Of a stretch of DNA of 64,000 nt, positions 40,295 through 49,100 are shown piece by piece. The notes beneath the pieces are model-generated. The model was not told the origin of the DNA. It did no database searches and saw only the letters and a program-made list of their open reading frames with translations. This stretch comes from Terriglobales bacterium (GTDB lineage Bacteria; Acidobacteriota; Terriglobia; Terriglobales; Acidobacteriaceae). A program made the translations under genes and the position numbers. Numbering within the stretch: the stretch's first letter is position 1; every line of letters begins with the position of its first letter. The stretch covers positions 124,001 through 188,000 of the forward strand of contig JAICSO010000002.1 in NCBI GenBank assembly GCA_025936825.1. The letters run 5' to 3'.

Positions 40295-41320
40295 TTACAC
40301 CGCGCCGACATGCTCAAGCGACGGGGTCCTGAGCTTACGCGCCGTTTGCCTGTACAGAAAGTTAATTTCTTCATCCGACATACCGTCGAGATCAGGAACT
40401 GAATCGTCGCCATTGCTGACTTGGCTCAGGACTCCCGTCCTTAACGCGTCCCTCTCCGCTTCCTGGCAAGTTCGCCACGCCTCATCAAGGAGCTTGGCCG
40501 TAGGTATGCGGCCAGCGATGTAGCCCTGCATGAATCGTCTGCGTTCTTGCGTCGGCGCATAATTTGTTCGCGCGTACTGCCAGCAGAACCAGACGGCTTC
40601 TTCGAGTATGCTCTTATACTCCGGTTCGGCTAATTGGTCATACATGTCTTCCAGCCCAAATGTCTCAACCAGCTGGGCTGCAGCGGGCTCTGGTAAGCGC
40701 TCGCGAAGGTAGCGGCTGATAGCGCCCTCTACATCTCCAGTACTCGCTTGTAGCGCGATCGACCGCCGCTGATGTTCGGTGAGTCGGCGCGGTTCTGTTG
40801 GATCACCTTCGAACGAGCCCTCACGCGAAAGCTCCTGAAAGGCTGCAGTCAGATTGTCCAGGGTCCAATAGCCCCGTTTAATGAGTTCGTCTTGAGCCTC
40901 TTGGGTCGTCCCCTCATCCGGCTCCCAACTCAGGAAGTTGTATGCTAGGCAGCGCACCAAGGTCTCCCAGTTCTCCGGCGACCTGTAATAAGAAGGATTA
41001 AGACGGCGGAACTCTCGGGCAATCTCTTCGGCTTGCTGCATTTGAATATCCGCCAGCAGACCCGCATTGCCAGTTTCACGAGCGATCTGCACCTGAACTT
41101 CGGGGTCATAGACCATCTTCTCTATGTCGCTCTTGAGCGCTGCGGCTCCGAGCCCAGCACCCCGATTGTCGAGAGGCGCAAATCGCGGGTCGGGCAGGTC
41201 TGCTTCTTCTGAGGGTTGCGTTAGGCAGGTTGGGCATCCTGATAGATCGAGCTGGCCAAAGTTTGAGTCCAGGAACTTCTGTGCTTCCATTTCAGCGACT
41301 TGTTGCGGGGTCAACGGCAT
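40295..41320 (-). CDS. Phage-like operon protein 3, unknown
   Basis: 341 mostly helical residues. A CPTC pair lies near the N-terminus (SGCPTCLTQPSEE). Later segments include SPENWETLVRCLAYNFLSWEP and EYKSILEEAVWFCWQYARTNYAPTQERRRFMQGYIAG. AGGAGATG precedes the ATG. Last of a tightly spaced three-gene unit with 41324-42145 and 42142-42852. Family not recognised. Confidence 0.72.
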   Translation of the reverse strand: MPLTPQQVAEMEAQKFLDSNFGQLDLSGCPTCLTQPSEEADLPDPRFAPLDNRGAGLGAAALKSDIEKMVYDPEVQVQIARETGNAGLLADIQMQQAEEIAREFRRLNPSYYRSPENWETLVRCLAYNFLSWEPDEGTTQEAQDELIKRGYWTLDNLTAAFQELSREGSFEGDPTEPRRLTEHQRRSIALQASTGDVEGAISRYLRERLPEPAAAQLVETFGLEDMYDQLAEPEYKSILEEAVWFCWQYARTNYAPTQERRRFMQGYIAGRIPTAKLLDEAWRTCQEAERDALRTGVLSQVSNGDDSVPDLDGMSDEEINFLYRQTARKLRTPSLEHVGAV

Positions 41321-41323
41321 TGT

Positions 41324-42145
41324 TCATCTCCTGTAGTGTTGGTTGAAGTATTCGGGGCACTTGAAGTGCCGCCAGTTGTAGGTGATTCCAGGCTGTAGGC
41401 CCGGCTCTGATTCGGTGGGTACTTTTGCGTGCTGATCGCGATTGCGGGCGAAGGACTCAATCGTGTTCCACACCGCGAGGGCGGCCATTCCGATTGCGCT
41501 TTTCTCGCCTGCTTTACTGCGCGATTCAAATAGCTCTTCTCTTGCGAATGCCCAACAGCGACAGCGATCCTTGTTGTGGTCCTGACACGCCTTGATTGCG
41601 CTCACCCCTCGTGTTCGGATGCCCTCCAGATGCATTACCTGCGCTTGGGATAGGTCTCCGTAAACAGTGCGATACGTGCCTAGAATGTTCGCGATGAACT
41701 CTTCGTTATGTGCCTGGCGCGATATTCTCGCAAGCCTTGCATCTGCCTGCAGACGAGCCGCGATCGACCGTAGTTCATCTGCTTCTGTTGAAGTCAGTCG
41801 AAGTTCTCGCGCGACGGAAAGGAGCCGCTCGATATGCTCTGTGGTTGGAACCTTGCGCCTGGCGAGGATCTCTTCCAGATCAGTTCGCGTAAGCGGGTGG
41901 TCTGTCTCTGCGGCTGTTGGTTGGGGTTTTACAGTCCTCTCATGTCGTTCTTCCATGATCGATTTCAGCCGATCGACTGGCGTGATGAAGCGGATTGTTC
42001 GCCTGCCAATCGCCTCGCCTTCCAGCGTGTTTAGCTTCGCCGCCTTGTCCGGCGCGATCTGTCGCAACAAGTTGAACGTAGCCCGATCATTCACAACGCG
42101 CCGACCATCGAGAACGTCGTCCAATAATTGGCGAAGGAAGGTCAT
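41324..42145 (-). CDS. Phage-like operon protein 2, unknown
   Basis: About 273 residues. The start ATG overlaps the stop of the upstream gene (ATGA); TTG 42154 is an alternative. It is helical, with a Cys/His cluster near the middle (KACQDHNKDRCRCWAFAREELF) that might bind metal. No known motif. It is separated by 3 bases from the next gene. Confidence 0.72.
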   Translation of the reverse strand: MTFLRQLLDDVLDGRRVVNDRATFNLLRQIAPDKAAKLNTLEGEAIGRRTIRFITPVDRLKSIMEERHERTVKPQPTAAETDHPLTRTDLEEILARRKVPTTEHIERLLSVARELRLTSTEADELRSIAARLQADARLARISRQAHNEEFIANILGTYRTVYGDLSQAQVMHLEGIRTRGVSAIKACQDHNKDRCRCWAFAREELFESRSKAGEKSAIGMAALAVWNTIESFARNRDQHAKVPTESEPGLQPGITYNWRHFKCPEYFNQHYRR

Positions 42146-42852
42146 GACACCCAACTCTGGAGACCATCCGGGACATAGCCGGGCGGGTGATGTGGCTCCC
42201 GTTGTCGTGGCGGAGCGAATTGCAGCCAGTAGAGTTCCGCGACCACATCGGCGTTCCTGCCATTCGGCATCGACGGCGGCAGCGCTTGCTCTTGAACTCG
42301 CTCCGGGATCTGGGGCCGGGCGACTACTTGCACCCGCTGATCGAGATAGCCGACATGGATGCCAAGCGCCCGCTCAGCCACTTCGCGCGGTAGTATCGCA
42401 GCCAGTTCTTGGAGCTTCTGTAACCAGGTTTCCGCCTCGCGGGAGACTTCGAAGCTCAAAGTCGTGGCCCATACTGCTCGAAGCAGCGAAACACGATCCG
42501 CGATATCTGCTAGGAGTTTGCATCGCGCTTCGATCTGTTCGGGCGTGAGGAAAGGCGTCTGCAGGCCCTTTGTCTCTTCTTCAGTAGGCGGTTGAATGCT
42601 GGGTGGAAGGTCGCGCTTGGGCGGCTGTACGGGAGCTGCGGTTTTTGGGGGCACCGATTGGCTTTTTGGTGGTGGGGCGGGCCGGTCAAATACACCAAGT
42701 ACATACGGGGACAGCGTCCGTTGCCGCTCCTTGCGTGGACCTCGTGACAGCTCCTCAATCCTCGCTTCGATCGCTTGCCGATCCAGTTTCGTCAGACGTG
42801 TTGTTGTGAGTAACTTCTTCAGTTCGAGAACTTCTTTTCGCGTTTCTTGCAT
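42142..42852 (-). CDS. Phage-like operon protein 1 with coiled coil and Pro-rich linker
   Basis: About 236 residues from an ATG behind GGGAG. MQETRKEVLELKKLLTTTRL starts a coiled coil (1-37). A Pro-rich linker (RPAPPPKSQSVPPKTAAPVQPP) and a helical domain follow. The C-terminus HHPPGYVPDGLQSWV is also Pro-rich. Its first 34 codons are duplicated at 44831-44931 with only synonymous changes. Function unknown. Confidence 0.72.
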   Translation of the reverse strand: MQETRKEVLELKKLLTTTRLTKLDRQAIEARIEELSRGPRKERQRTLSPYVLGVFDRPAPPPKSQSVPPKTAAPVQPPKRDLPPSIQPPTEEETKGLQTPFLTPEQIEARCKLLADIADRVSLLRAVWATTLSFEVSREAETWLQKLQELAAILPREVAERALGIHVGYLDQRVQVVARPQIPERVQEQALPPSMPNGRNADVVAELYWLQFAPPRQREPHHPPGYVPDGLQSWVS

Positions 42853-42871
42853 TTCGGCGGATCTCCCGTAG
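42752..42871. repeat. 120-bp direct repeat, copy 1
   Basis: This block matches 44831-44950 with 7 mismatches in 120 bases (94%). It covers the 5' end of the gene at 42142-42852 and about 20 bases upstream; weaker similarity continues for about 30 bases more. The radical SAM cassette lies between the copies. Confidence 0.9.
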
Positions 42872-43152
42872 TGCGGTGGGTGTGAATAGCGGTGGGTGGT
42901 TAACAACTGAATAGGAGTCTACTGCGCGGGCGATAGACTCCATCCGTACACTGATTACCTCAGTCCGAATGACAAGTATGCCGCCGACAAAAAAACCGCA
43001 CTGCAGGCCTGTAACGTTTTCACTCTTCAACTCACCAATACTCATACGAACCGCAAGGTAGTTTCCATCTAGGGTTTCCCAGGGTTAAACAAGCACACGG
43101 TCTGACGTGAGTCACAGGGTCCGACGTTCTGCTTTGAAAGGACGGTCCAATC

Positions 43153-44367
43153 ATGATCCATCTGGCAATCATCAAATCTGTCCGAGCTTGCAATCTGCGG
43201 TGCCCGTACTGCTACTACATCAACAACGAGACCAAGAACTACGGCCAGATGATCTCAGAGCAGACCATTGAGCGGCTGTACTTTCATGTCTCGCAGCATC
43301 TTGCAGCACAGCAGGGGTTCGGCTTTGTGTGGCACGGAGGCGAGCCATTGCTTATGGGACGGCGTCGATTCAAGCGCTTCCTTGACATGCAGAAGAACTT
43401 CTTTTCTCCCGATCAGATTCGCAATCTTCTTCAAACCAATGGCGTGCTTATTGACCAGCCCTGGATTGACTTTTTTAACGAAAACGGAGTCGCGGTAGGG
43501 CTCAGCCTCGACGGCCCGCAAGAGCTTCATGATCGCAATAGGCCGAAGGTATCAGGAAAAGGCAGCTACCAGGATGTCGTGAAGGCGATCGAGTTGCTGC
43601 ACAAGAACAAAATGATGGTCTGCGTGCTTTCCGTTGTGGATGGCCGTCGTGATGGCTATGAGGCACTCGCGCACCTCCAGGGACTTGGGGTTCATCAGTG
43701 CGATTTCCTAATCCCGATGACCAACAATGCTCTTCAAGGCAATTCCAATGTGGGTATATATCATCAGTTCACCGACTTCCAAGGCATCAGCAATTTCCTT
43801 CTCGGTGCATTCCAGCGATGGATTGAGACTCCTGAACCAAAGATCGGTGTACGACTCTTTGAGTGCCTCATGCAGAATGCGTTCGGTATTTCGCATGGAT
43901 ATCTGAATGCCGGATCGTGCAACCTATCGGAGAGTCTCGTGCTGGAGACGAACGGTGACATCTGCCTCGACACAGACTTCTCCCATATCGATCGGTATCA
44001 GCTCGGCAGTCAATACAACTTGCAGCTCAACGTTCATAACAAGGATTTCTCTCTTTCAGACGTCGAACAGCGCTTGAAGAACTTCATCGCGTCAGAGCGT
44101 CTCGACCTGTTGCCGGAAGATTGTCAAACGTGCAAAGTGCGTTCAATCTGCCACGCCTCTCACCCCGCATCCCGGTTCGACGCCGATGGATCCTACAACC
44201 ACCGAAGCGCCTACTGCGAAGCCTTCTATGCGCTCGGCGAAATCATTGTGGACTACCTCCATCAGAAGGGGCTGTCATCGGACTTCTATGACCCCGATCT
44301 GAAGGCAGTGCTCCTCCAGGAATCGTGTCATCGCCCGCATGACACAGTGGCTGTTCGTGCTGTTTGA
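43153..44367 (+). CDS. Radical SAM/SPASM enzyme, probable peptide maturase
   Basis: 404 residues. The radical SAM cluster motif is CNLRCPYC (Cys 13, 17, 20). SAM-binding motif WHGGEPLL is at 60-67 and LSLDGP near 117-122. The C-terminal SPASM region has Cys at 256, 271, 324, 327, 333 and 355 (CQTCKVRSIC ... YC), enough for auxiliary iron-sulphur clusters. This architecture is shared by anaerobic sulphatase maturases and by RiPP-modifying enzymes, including cyclophane formers. A ribosome binding site GAAAGGACGG precedes the ATG. No sulphatase is nearby; a small protein gene follows in the same operon, which favours a peptide substrate. Confidence 0.9.
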   Translation: MIHLAIIKSVRACNLRCPYCYYINNETKNYGQMISEQTIERLYFHVSQHLAAQQGFGFVWHGGEPLLMGRRRFKRFLDMQKNFFSPDQIRNLLQTNGVLIDQPWIDFFNENGVAVGLSLDGPQELHDRNRPKVSGKGSYQDVVKAIELLHKNKMMVCVLSVVDGRRDGYEALAHLQGLGVHQCDFLIPMTNNALQGNSNVGIYHQFTDFQGISNFLLGAFQRWIETPEPKIGVRLFECLMQNAFGISHGYLNAGSCNLSESLVLETNGDICLDTDFSHIDRYQLGSQYNLQLNVHNKDFSLSDVEQRLKNFIASERLDLLPEDCQTCKVRSICHASHPASRFDADGSYNHRSAYCEAFYALGEIIVDYLHQKGLSSDFYDPDLKAVLLQESCHRPHDTVAVRAV

Positions 44368-44394
44368 AATCTGAACTCAATGGAGGAACGTTGG

Positions 44395-44682
44395 ATGAAG
44401 AAAACATTTGAACCACAAACAATCGAAGTCACAAGAAAGTTGGACCTGACTGGATTAAGCGAAGAGTCGGCAGATAGGCTCAGAAAGAAAGCGTATGATC
44501 CCGAATCCTCGGATTCAATCCTGCAACGTGTCGTAGGTCCCAACGTCGAAATGGCAAGGCTCAGGATAATTATCTTCTGGGCTAAGTGGCTGCAATTTGT
44601 CCAAAGCCTCGGCTTCGAGAAGACCTCACCACCGAGCCAGACCGAAGAAGTCACAACGCACTACCGGGTCGAGGAGGCTTGA
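44395..44682 (+). CDS. Small protein downstream of the radical SAM enzyme, candidate substrate
   Basis: 95 residues from the ATG at 44395 (GGAGGA 7 bases upstream); the ATG at 44380 is part of that ribosome binding site. The N-terminal half is charged and helical. Residues 62-76 read WAKWLQFVQSLGFEK, an aromatic residue every third position followed by Lys/Gln at the third place, similar to the Ar-X-X core motifs of three-residue cyclophane peptides. The tail is polar. It lies 27 bases after the radical SAM stop and is followed by a terminator. It could be a substrate, or a small partner protein. Confidence 0.65.
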   Translation: MKKTFEPQTIEVTRKLDLTGLSEESADRLRKKAYDPESSDSILQRVVGPNVEMARLRIIIFWAKWLQFVQSLGFEKTSPPSQTEEVTTHYRVEEA

Positions 44683-44724
44683 GCTACAAGCCATCAAACA
44701 CGTTTGGAACTTTGCACTTTGCTG

Positions 44725-44768
44725 AGGCCCCATTTCTCGCCAGCATCGGAGATGGGGCTTCTTTTCCG
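44725..44768 (+). terminator. Terminator of the radical SAM operon
   Basis: GCCCCA ... TCTC pairs with GAGA-TGGGGC (arms within 44727-44758), followed by TTCTTTT. It closes the two-gene unit 43153-44682. Confidence 0.75.
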
Positions 44769-44796
44769 TTGTTGAAGTCCTGCCCCTTTCCGCCCA

Positions 44797-44931
44797 TCAA
44801 GCCTCATATCCTATTCGTGGTGCCCCAGGGTCCTCAATTCTCGCTTCGATCGCCTGCCGATCCAGTTTCGTCAGACGAGTTGTCGTGAGCAATTTCTTCA
44901 GTTCTAGAACTTCTTTTCGCGTTTCTTGCAT
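44797..44931 (-). pseudogene. Truncated homologue of the gene at 42142-42852
   Basis: The first 34 codons (MQETRKEVLELKKLLTTTRL and on to ARIE) match the intact gene in protein sequence completely. Sequence then diverges at 44831 and meets a stop after 10 unrelated codons. All 7 base differences from the intact copy are synonymous, so this fragment derives from a once-functional diverged homologue, cut where the radical SAM cassette begins. Confidence 0.8.
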
Positions 44932-44950
44932 TTCGGCGGATCTCCCGTAG
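44831..44950. repeat. 120-bp direct repeat, copy 2
   Basis: It matches 42752-42871 at 113 of 120 positions. It is the right-hand border of the radical SAM cassette. Confidence 0.9.
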
Positions 44951-45148
44951 GGCTGTGAGTTGTGAGTAGCGGAGGGTGGCGACGGCCCTGAGCTTTGCTG
45001 GTGTTTTGGGACTGCGAATAATGCGCAGCAGGCTCTGGGCGGTAGGGCGGTAGCTCTTATCGCGAATTACAGCAATGCGCAGCGCGGCAGGAAGAGATTC
45101 ATCTTCCGCCACGGTGGCCATCAGAAATTGGCCTGTGGGGTAGGACAT
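44834..45148 (-). CDS. Small protein ahead of the truncated operon copy
   Basis: 104 codons from an ATG behind AAAGGAAC. The first 65 residues (MSYPTGQFLMATVAEDESLP, then AALRIAVIRDKSYRPTAQSLL) look like a real helical protein, vaguely like small terminase-associated proteins. The remainder reads through the start of the truncated homologue in another frame and may be an artefact of truncation. It would have been the gene before the homologue in the original operon. Confidence 0.5.
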   Translation of the reverse strand: MSYPTGQFLMATVAEDESLPAALRIAVIRDKSYRPTAQSLLRIIRSPKTPAKLRAVATLRYSQLTALREIRRNARNAKRSSRTEEIAHDNSSDETGSAGDRSEN

Positions 45149-45372
45149 GTGTTCCTTTCATTTTGTGCAAGAAGACATAGAGGGTGCGTAACCAACAAAC
45201 ATATTGACTTTGGAAATCAACGCGCGTACATTGCAACTCCAATGTAAGTAGCTGTCTATTAAGTTACGTTGCAATTCACGGATCGCCTCTCTTCCCCGAG
45301 GATTTTGCGACCGTCTGCAAGTCGGGGCCCTTTGTAGACAAGAAGTTCTAATCGTATTTGTGTGGAGGTAAT

Positions 45373-46152
45373 ATGCGTCACCACGCAGTCGCGGTAGTGT
45401 TTCTTGCAACGCTCGCCGTCGCGCAGAACGGGCAACTTCCTGTCAGCGACCCACCAGCAGTGTCGCTTGTGCAAAAGTCCGTTGCGGCCCTTACTGGCGG
45501 AGCGCCGGTAATTGATGTGACGCTGAATGCGGATGTCATATCAATCTACGGATCGGATAACGAAACTGGCACTGGAACATTCGCCGCCAAAGGAACCGGC
45601 GAAAGCCGGGTCGATCTCAATCTAAGCGGCGGAACTCGGTCGGATGTCCGAAATCAGGCGAATGGTGTTCCAGCGGGGGCCTGGGCGCAAAATGGCGCAC
45701 CTTCCACTCCGTACGCCCAACACAATTGTTGGAATGACGCCGCATGGTTCTTTCCGGGGCTGTCATCCTTAACGCAAGCCGCCAACCCTGCATTCATATT
45801 CAAGTACATAGGCCAAGAACAGCACGGCGGCATGAACGTTCAGCATATCCGCGTGTTCCAGGTCGTCCAGAACGACACCACGGGCGTGTTTCAGAAACTG
45901 AGCGCAGCAGATTTCTACTTGGATATGACCACGAATCTGCCGGACGCGATTTTTACCTACATTCATCCTGACAACAATCTGGGAAGCAATATTCCGATCG
46001 AAGTGCGTTTTGCGAACTATCAAGCGGTGAGTGGCATCATGGTGCCATTCCGGTTCCAGCAGATGTTCGACGGTGGCGTAGTTCTCGACGCAAAAGTCAC
46101 CAGCGCTGTATTCAATACGGGGTTACTCGACACTTTCTTCACCCTTCCCTAA
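45373..46152 (+). CDS. Exported protein upstream of Rhs
   Basis: 259 residues with a short signal peptide (MRHHAVAVVFLATLAVAQNG). The mature part reads like an acidobacterial LolA-type beta domain: VSLVQKSVAALTGGAPVIDVTLNADVISIYGSDNETGTGTFAAKG and FYLDMTTNLPDAIFTYIHPDNN. TGGAGG lies just before the ATG. It ends 16 bases before the Rhs gene, so they are probably cotranscribed; it may assist Rhs export or surface display. Confidence 0.78.
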   Translation: MRHHAVAVVFLATLAVAQNGQLPVSDPPAVSLVQKSVAALTGGAPVIDVTLNADVISIYGSDNETGTGTFAAKGTGESRVDLNLSGGTRSDVRNQANGVPAGAWAQNGAPSTPYAQHNCWNDAAWFFPGLSSLTQAANPAFIFKYIGQEQHGGMNVQHIRVFQVVQNDTTGVFQKLSAADFYLDMTTNLPDAIFTYIHPDNNLGSNIPIEVRFANYQAVSGIMVPFRFQQMFDGGVVLDAKVTSAVFNTGLLDTFFTLP

Positions 46153-46168
46153 AGACGAGGACAGAGCC

Positions 46169-49100
46169 ATGAAGCGTATTGGCACAGGAACATATTTGCT
46201 GCTAATTCTTGCGGTTCTGACCGTAACGGCGGCTGCGCAAGTGGCGACCGGAACTCCTCCGTTGAGTTCCATGAGTGGGGGGCCGTTTGACACAGTCAAC
46301 TTGGGCAATCTCAACGTGAGCTTTGCGATTCCCATAATGAGCAAGCCTGGGCGTGGTATCCCATTCAACTTTGCCCTCACCTACAATAGTTCAGTGTGGA
46401 ACGTCGGCTCATCGAATGGGCACTCAGCGTGGGTTTTGAATGGAGGTGGCCTTCTTGGCTGGTCGGGTACACAAGGCACGCTGACGCCGTATATCACGTA
46501 TACGGTGACGACAACCACCAACCCCTGTGGGCCGTCAAGCGGAGGTCCACCGCCATATTCATACACGCAATCCGTCTTTGGGAGCACCTTCATCTATCAC
46601 GATCAGTGGGGCGGTCGGCACTCAATTACTATCAACCAGCAGTACTACTCGATCTACAACTCTCCCGGTATTTCGAACCAATGCCCTCCAAATGGGCCTC
46701 AGCCGTCCACTTCACAATCGGGCGCAACCATCGACGGCTCGGGTTATACGTTAACGGTAAACCCGCCAAGCGGGAGCAGTATTAGCGGCTCCATTGTCGA
46801 CCGAAGCGGAAACAACATCAACGCTCCGATGACAAGCGGAAGTGCTGCGTCTGGGGGGTACACTATTCAGGATCCAAATGGCAACCAGCTCACATTCAAT
46901 GGAACTACGAATGTGTTTACAGATACAACGGGAAATACTGTCCTAACGATTGGCAATTCCATTCCAATTACATATACCTATGCCGCACCAGGCGGTAATA
47001 CCACGTATACAGTTAACGCCACAAACTACGGCATCAAGTCAAACTTTGGTTGCTCTGGAATTGCGGAGTACACTGGCGCGGCATATCTAGTGACCTCGAT
47101 AGGAGTTCCCGGTGCCGGTACCTATACATTTAATTACGAGAATACGCCGGGCAGTCCCAGCTTTTATACGGGGCGCATTACTTCTATAACTTTGCCCAGC
47201 GGCGGACAGATCACGTACCACTACACAGGAAGTAATGACGGAATCGACTGCGTCGATGGAAGCACGATGGCCATGACTAGAACCCTGAGCCCTGGCGGTA
47301 CCTGGGCGTACAGCCGCACCCAAGTGACAGGGAATCATTGGCAGACTATAGCGACCACGCCATCTGATCCACAGAATGTCGGCAGTCCACCTCCGGGAGA
47401 CGACACGGTACTCGACTTTTGGGACAGCATAAGCACCGGAAATTTCTACGAAACCCAGCGAAAGGTATATCAAGGCTCGCAATCGAGCGGGAACTTGTTA
47501 CTAACCAGCGTCACTTGCTGGAACGGCAATATGTCAAACTGTACCAGCACTGCCGTCTCCAATCCGATTACCGAGCGTACCGTCACCACAACATTCCCGA
47601 ATAATGGACAGGCCTCGAAAGATGATAGCTTCTATACCAGTCTTGGCTTGCTATACAAGGTTGACCAGTATGGTTATGGCGCAAGTGGCATTCCGGGTCC
47701 CCTCGCCAGAGAGGCGGTGACCTCCTATGCCAGCCTAGGCAACATCGCAGACCACCCTCTGAGCGTTACCGTGACTGACGGCGCTGGAAATACGTTATCC
47801 AAGACGGCATACACCTACGATGAATATTCATTGCAAACTCCTGTAGGAACCACTCCGCAACATGTGAGCGTCAGCACTGCCCGAGGGAATGCGACCACGA
47901 TCACCAGTACCATAATTGGGTCGACGACTCTCTCGAAGCACTTTCACTATTTCGACACGGGCAGAGTGTACCAGGCCGTCGATATGAATGACGTCAACGG
48001 GAGCGCCACAACAACCTACAATTATCCCGACGCTAACTCGACATGTGGAAACATGTTCCCGACCTCCACAACTCTACCGGTTTCCGGGTTATCAACCCAG
48101 ACCACCTGGAACTGTTCTGGTGGAGTTCTGAAGACAACAACAGATGTAAACGGAAACACGACGACCACGAACTACTCCGACCCGAATTTCTGGCGACCCT
48201 CATCTGTTGTTGCTCCGTACACTTCAAACTCAGTTAAGACAACAACAAGCTTCACCTACACGCCGTACAACTCGTCCACGGGGGCGTTTGCCAGCACTGA
48301 CAGCCAGATGTCAGTCAATGGGGGAGCCTCGATTGTCGAGCAGTTGACCACAATAAATCAGTTTGGACAGCCAGTTTATTCTCAGCAGCGCGAAGGTCCT
48401 GGTTCGTCCAACTGGGACAGTGCGCAAGTTCTCTATGATTCGTTCTTGCGCAGCTATCAGACAAGTATGCCGTGTGTGTACACATCGACTGCGTTCACGG
48501 CCCAAAATCAGGCTTGTCCCTCTGCGGCTACAACTACAAGCACGTTTGACGCGCTCGGGCGTCCCACGAAAACGACAGATGGCGGAGGGGGATACGTCCA
48601 GTACACCTACACCCAAAATGATGTAGAGACCCAGGTTGGCCCTGTCGTTTCCGGAGAAAATCTCAAGACTAAACAGCTTGAATACGATGCTTTGGGAAGA
48701 CTGACCTCGGTTTGCGAGGTGACCAACTTGAATGGCTATGTTCAGTGTGGTCAAACAAACGCTTTGAATGGTTATTTCACCACATATTCTTTTGGTGTGA
48801 ATGCTTCGGGCTATCCAACCACAACGGTAACGCAAGGCCCGTCCGGTTCCCAACAGACGCGTGTTTACACTTACGATCTTCTTGGCAGAGTGATTTCGGA
48901 GCAGAACCCGGAAAATGCCACCACTACGTACACCTACGATTCGGACTCCTCTGGCGTTTGCTCCGGTACGTACACCGGAGATTTAGTAAAAGTTGTGGAT
49001 GCAAAGGGCAACAAGATTTGCTACCAATATGACGCTTTGCACCGGGTCACCAGCATCACGTATCCGAGTAGCGGGCCGGATGCGGCGAACACGCCCAGCA

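Noticed and set aside
42755-43045. Minus-strand ORF upstream of the gene at 42142-42852
   Set aside because: It overlaps that gene's start in another frame and its upstream part has no ribosome binding site or homology to the gene at 45148; treated as a shadow.
42752-44950. Direct repeat as a transposon target-site duplication
   Set aside because: 120 bp is too long, 6% divergence is too high, and the differences are all silent in the host gene's frame, which points to a homologous gene fragment.
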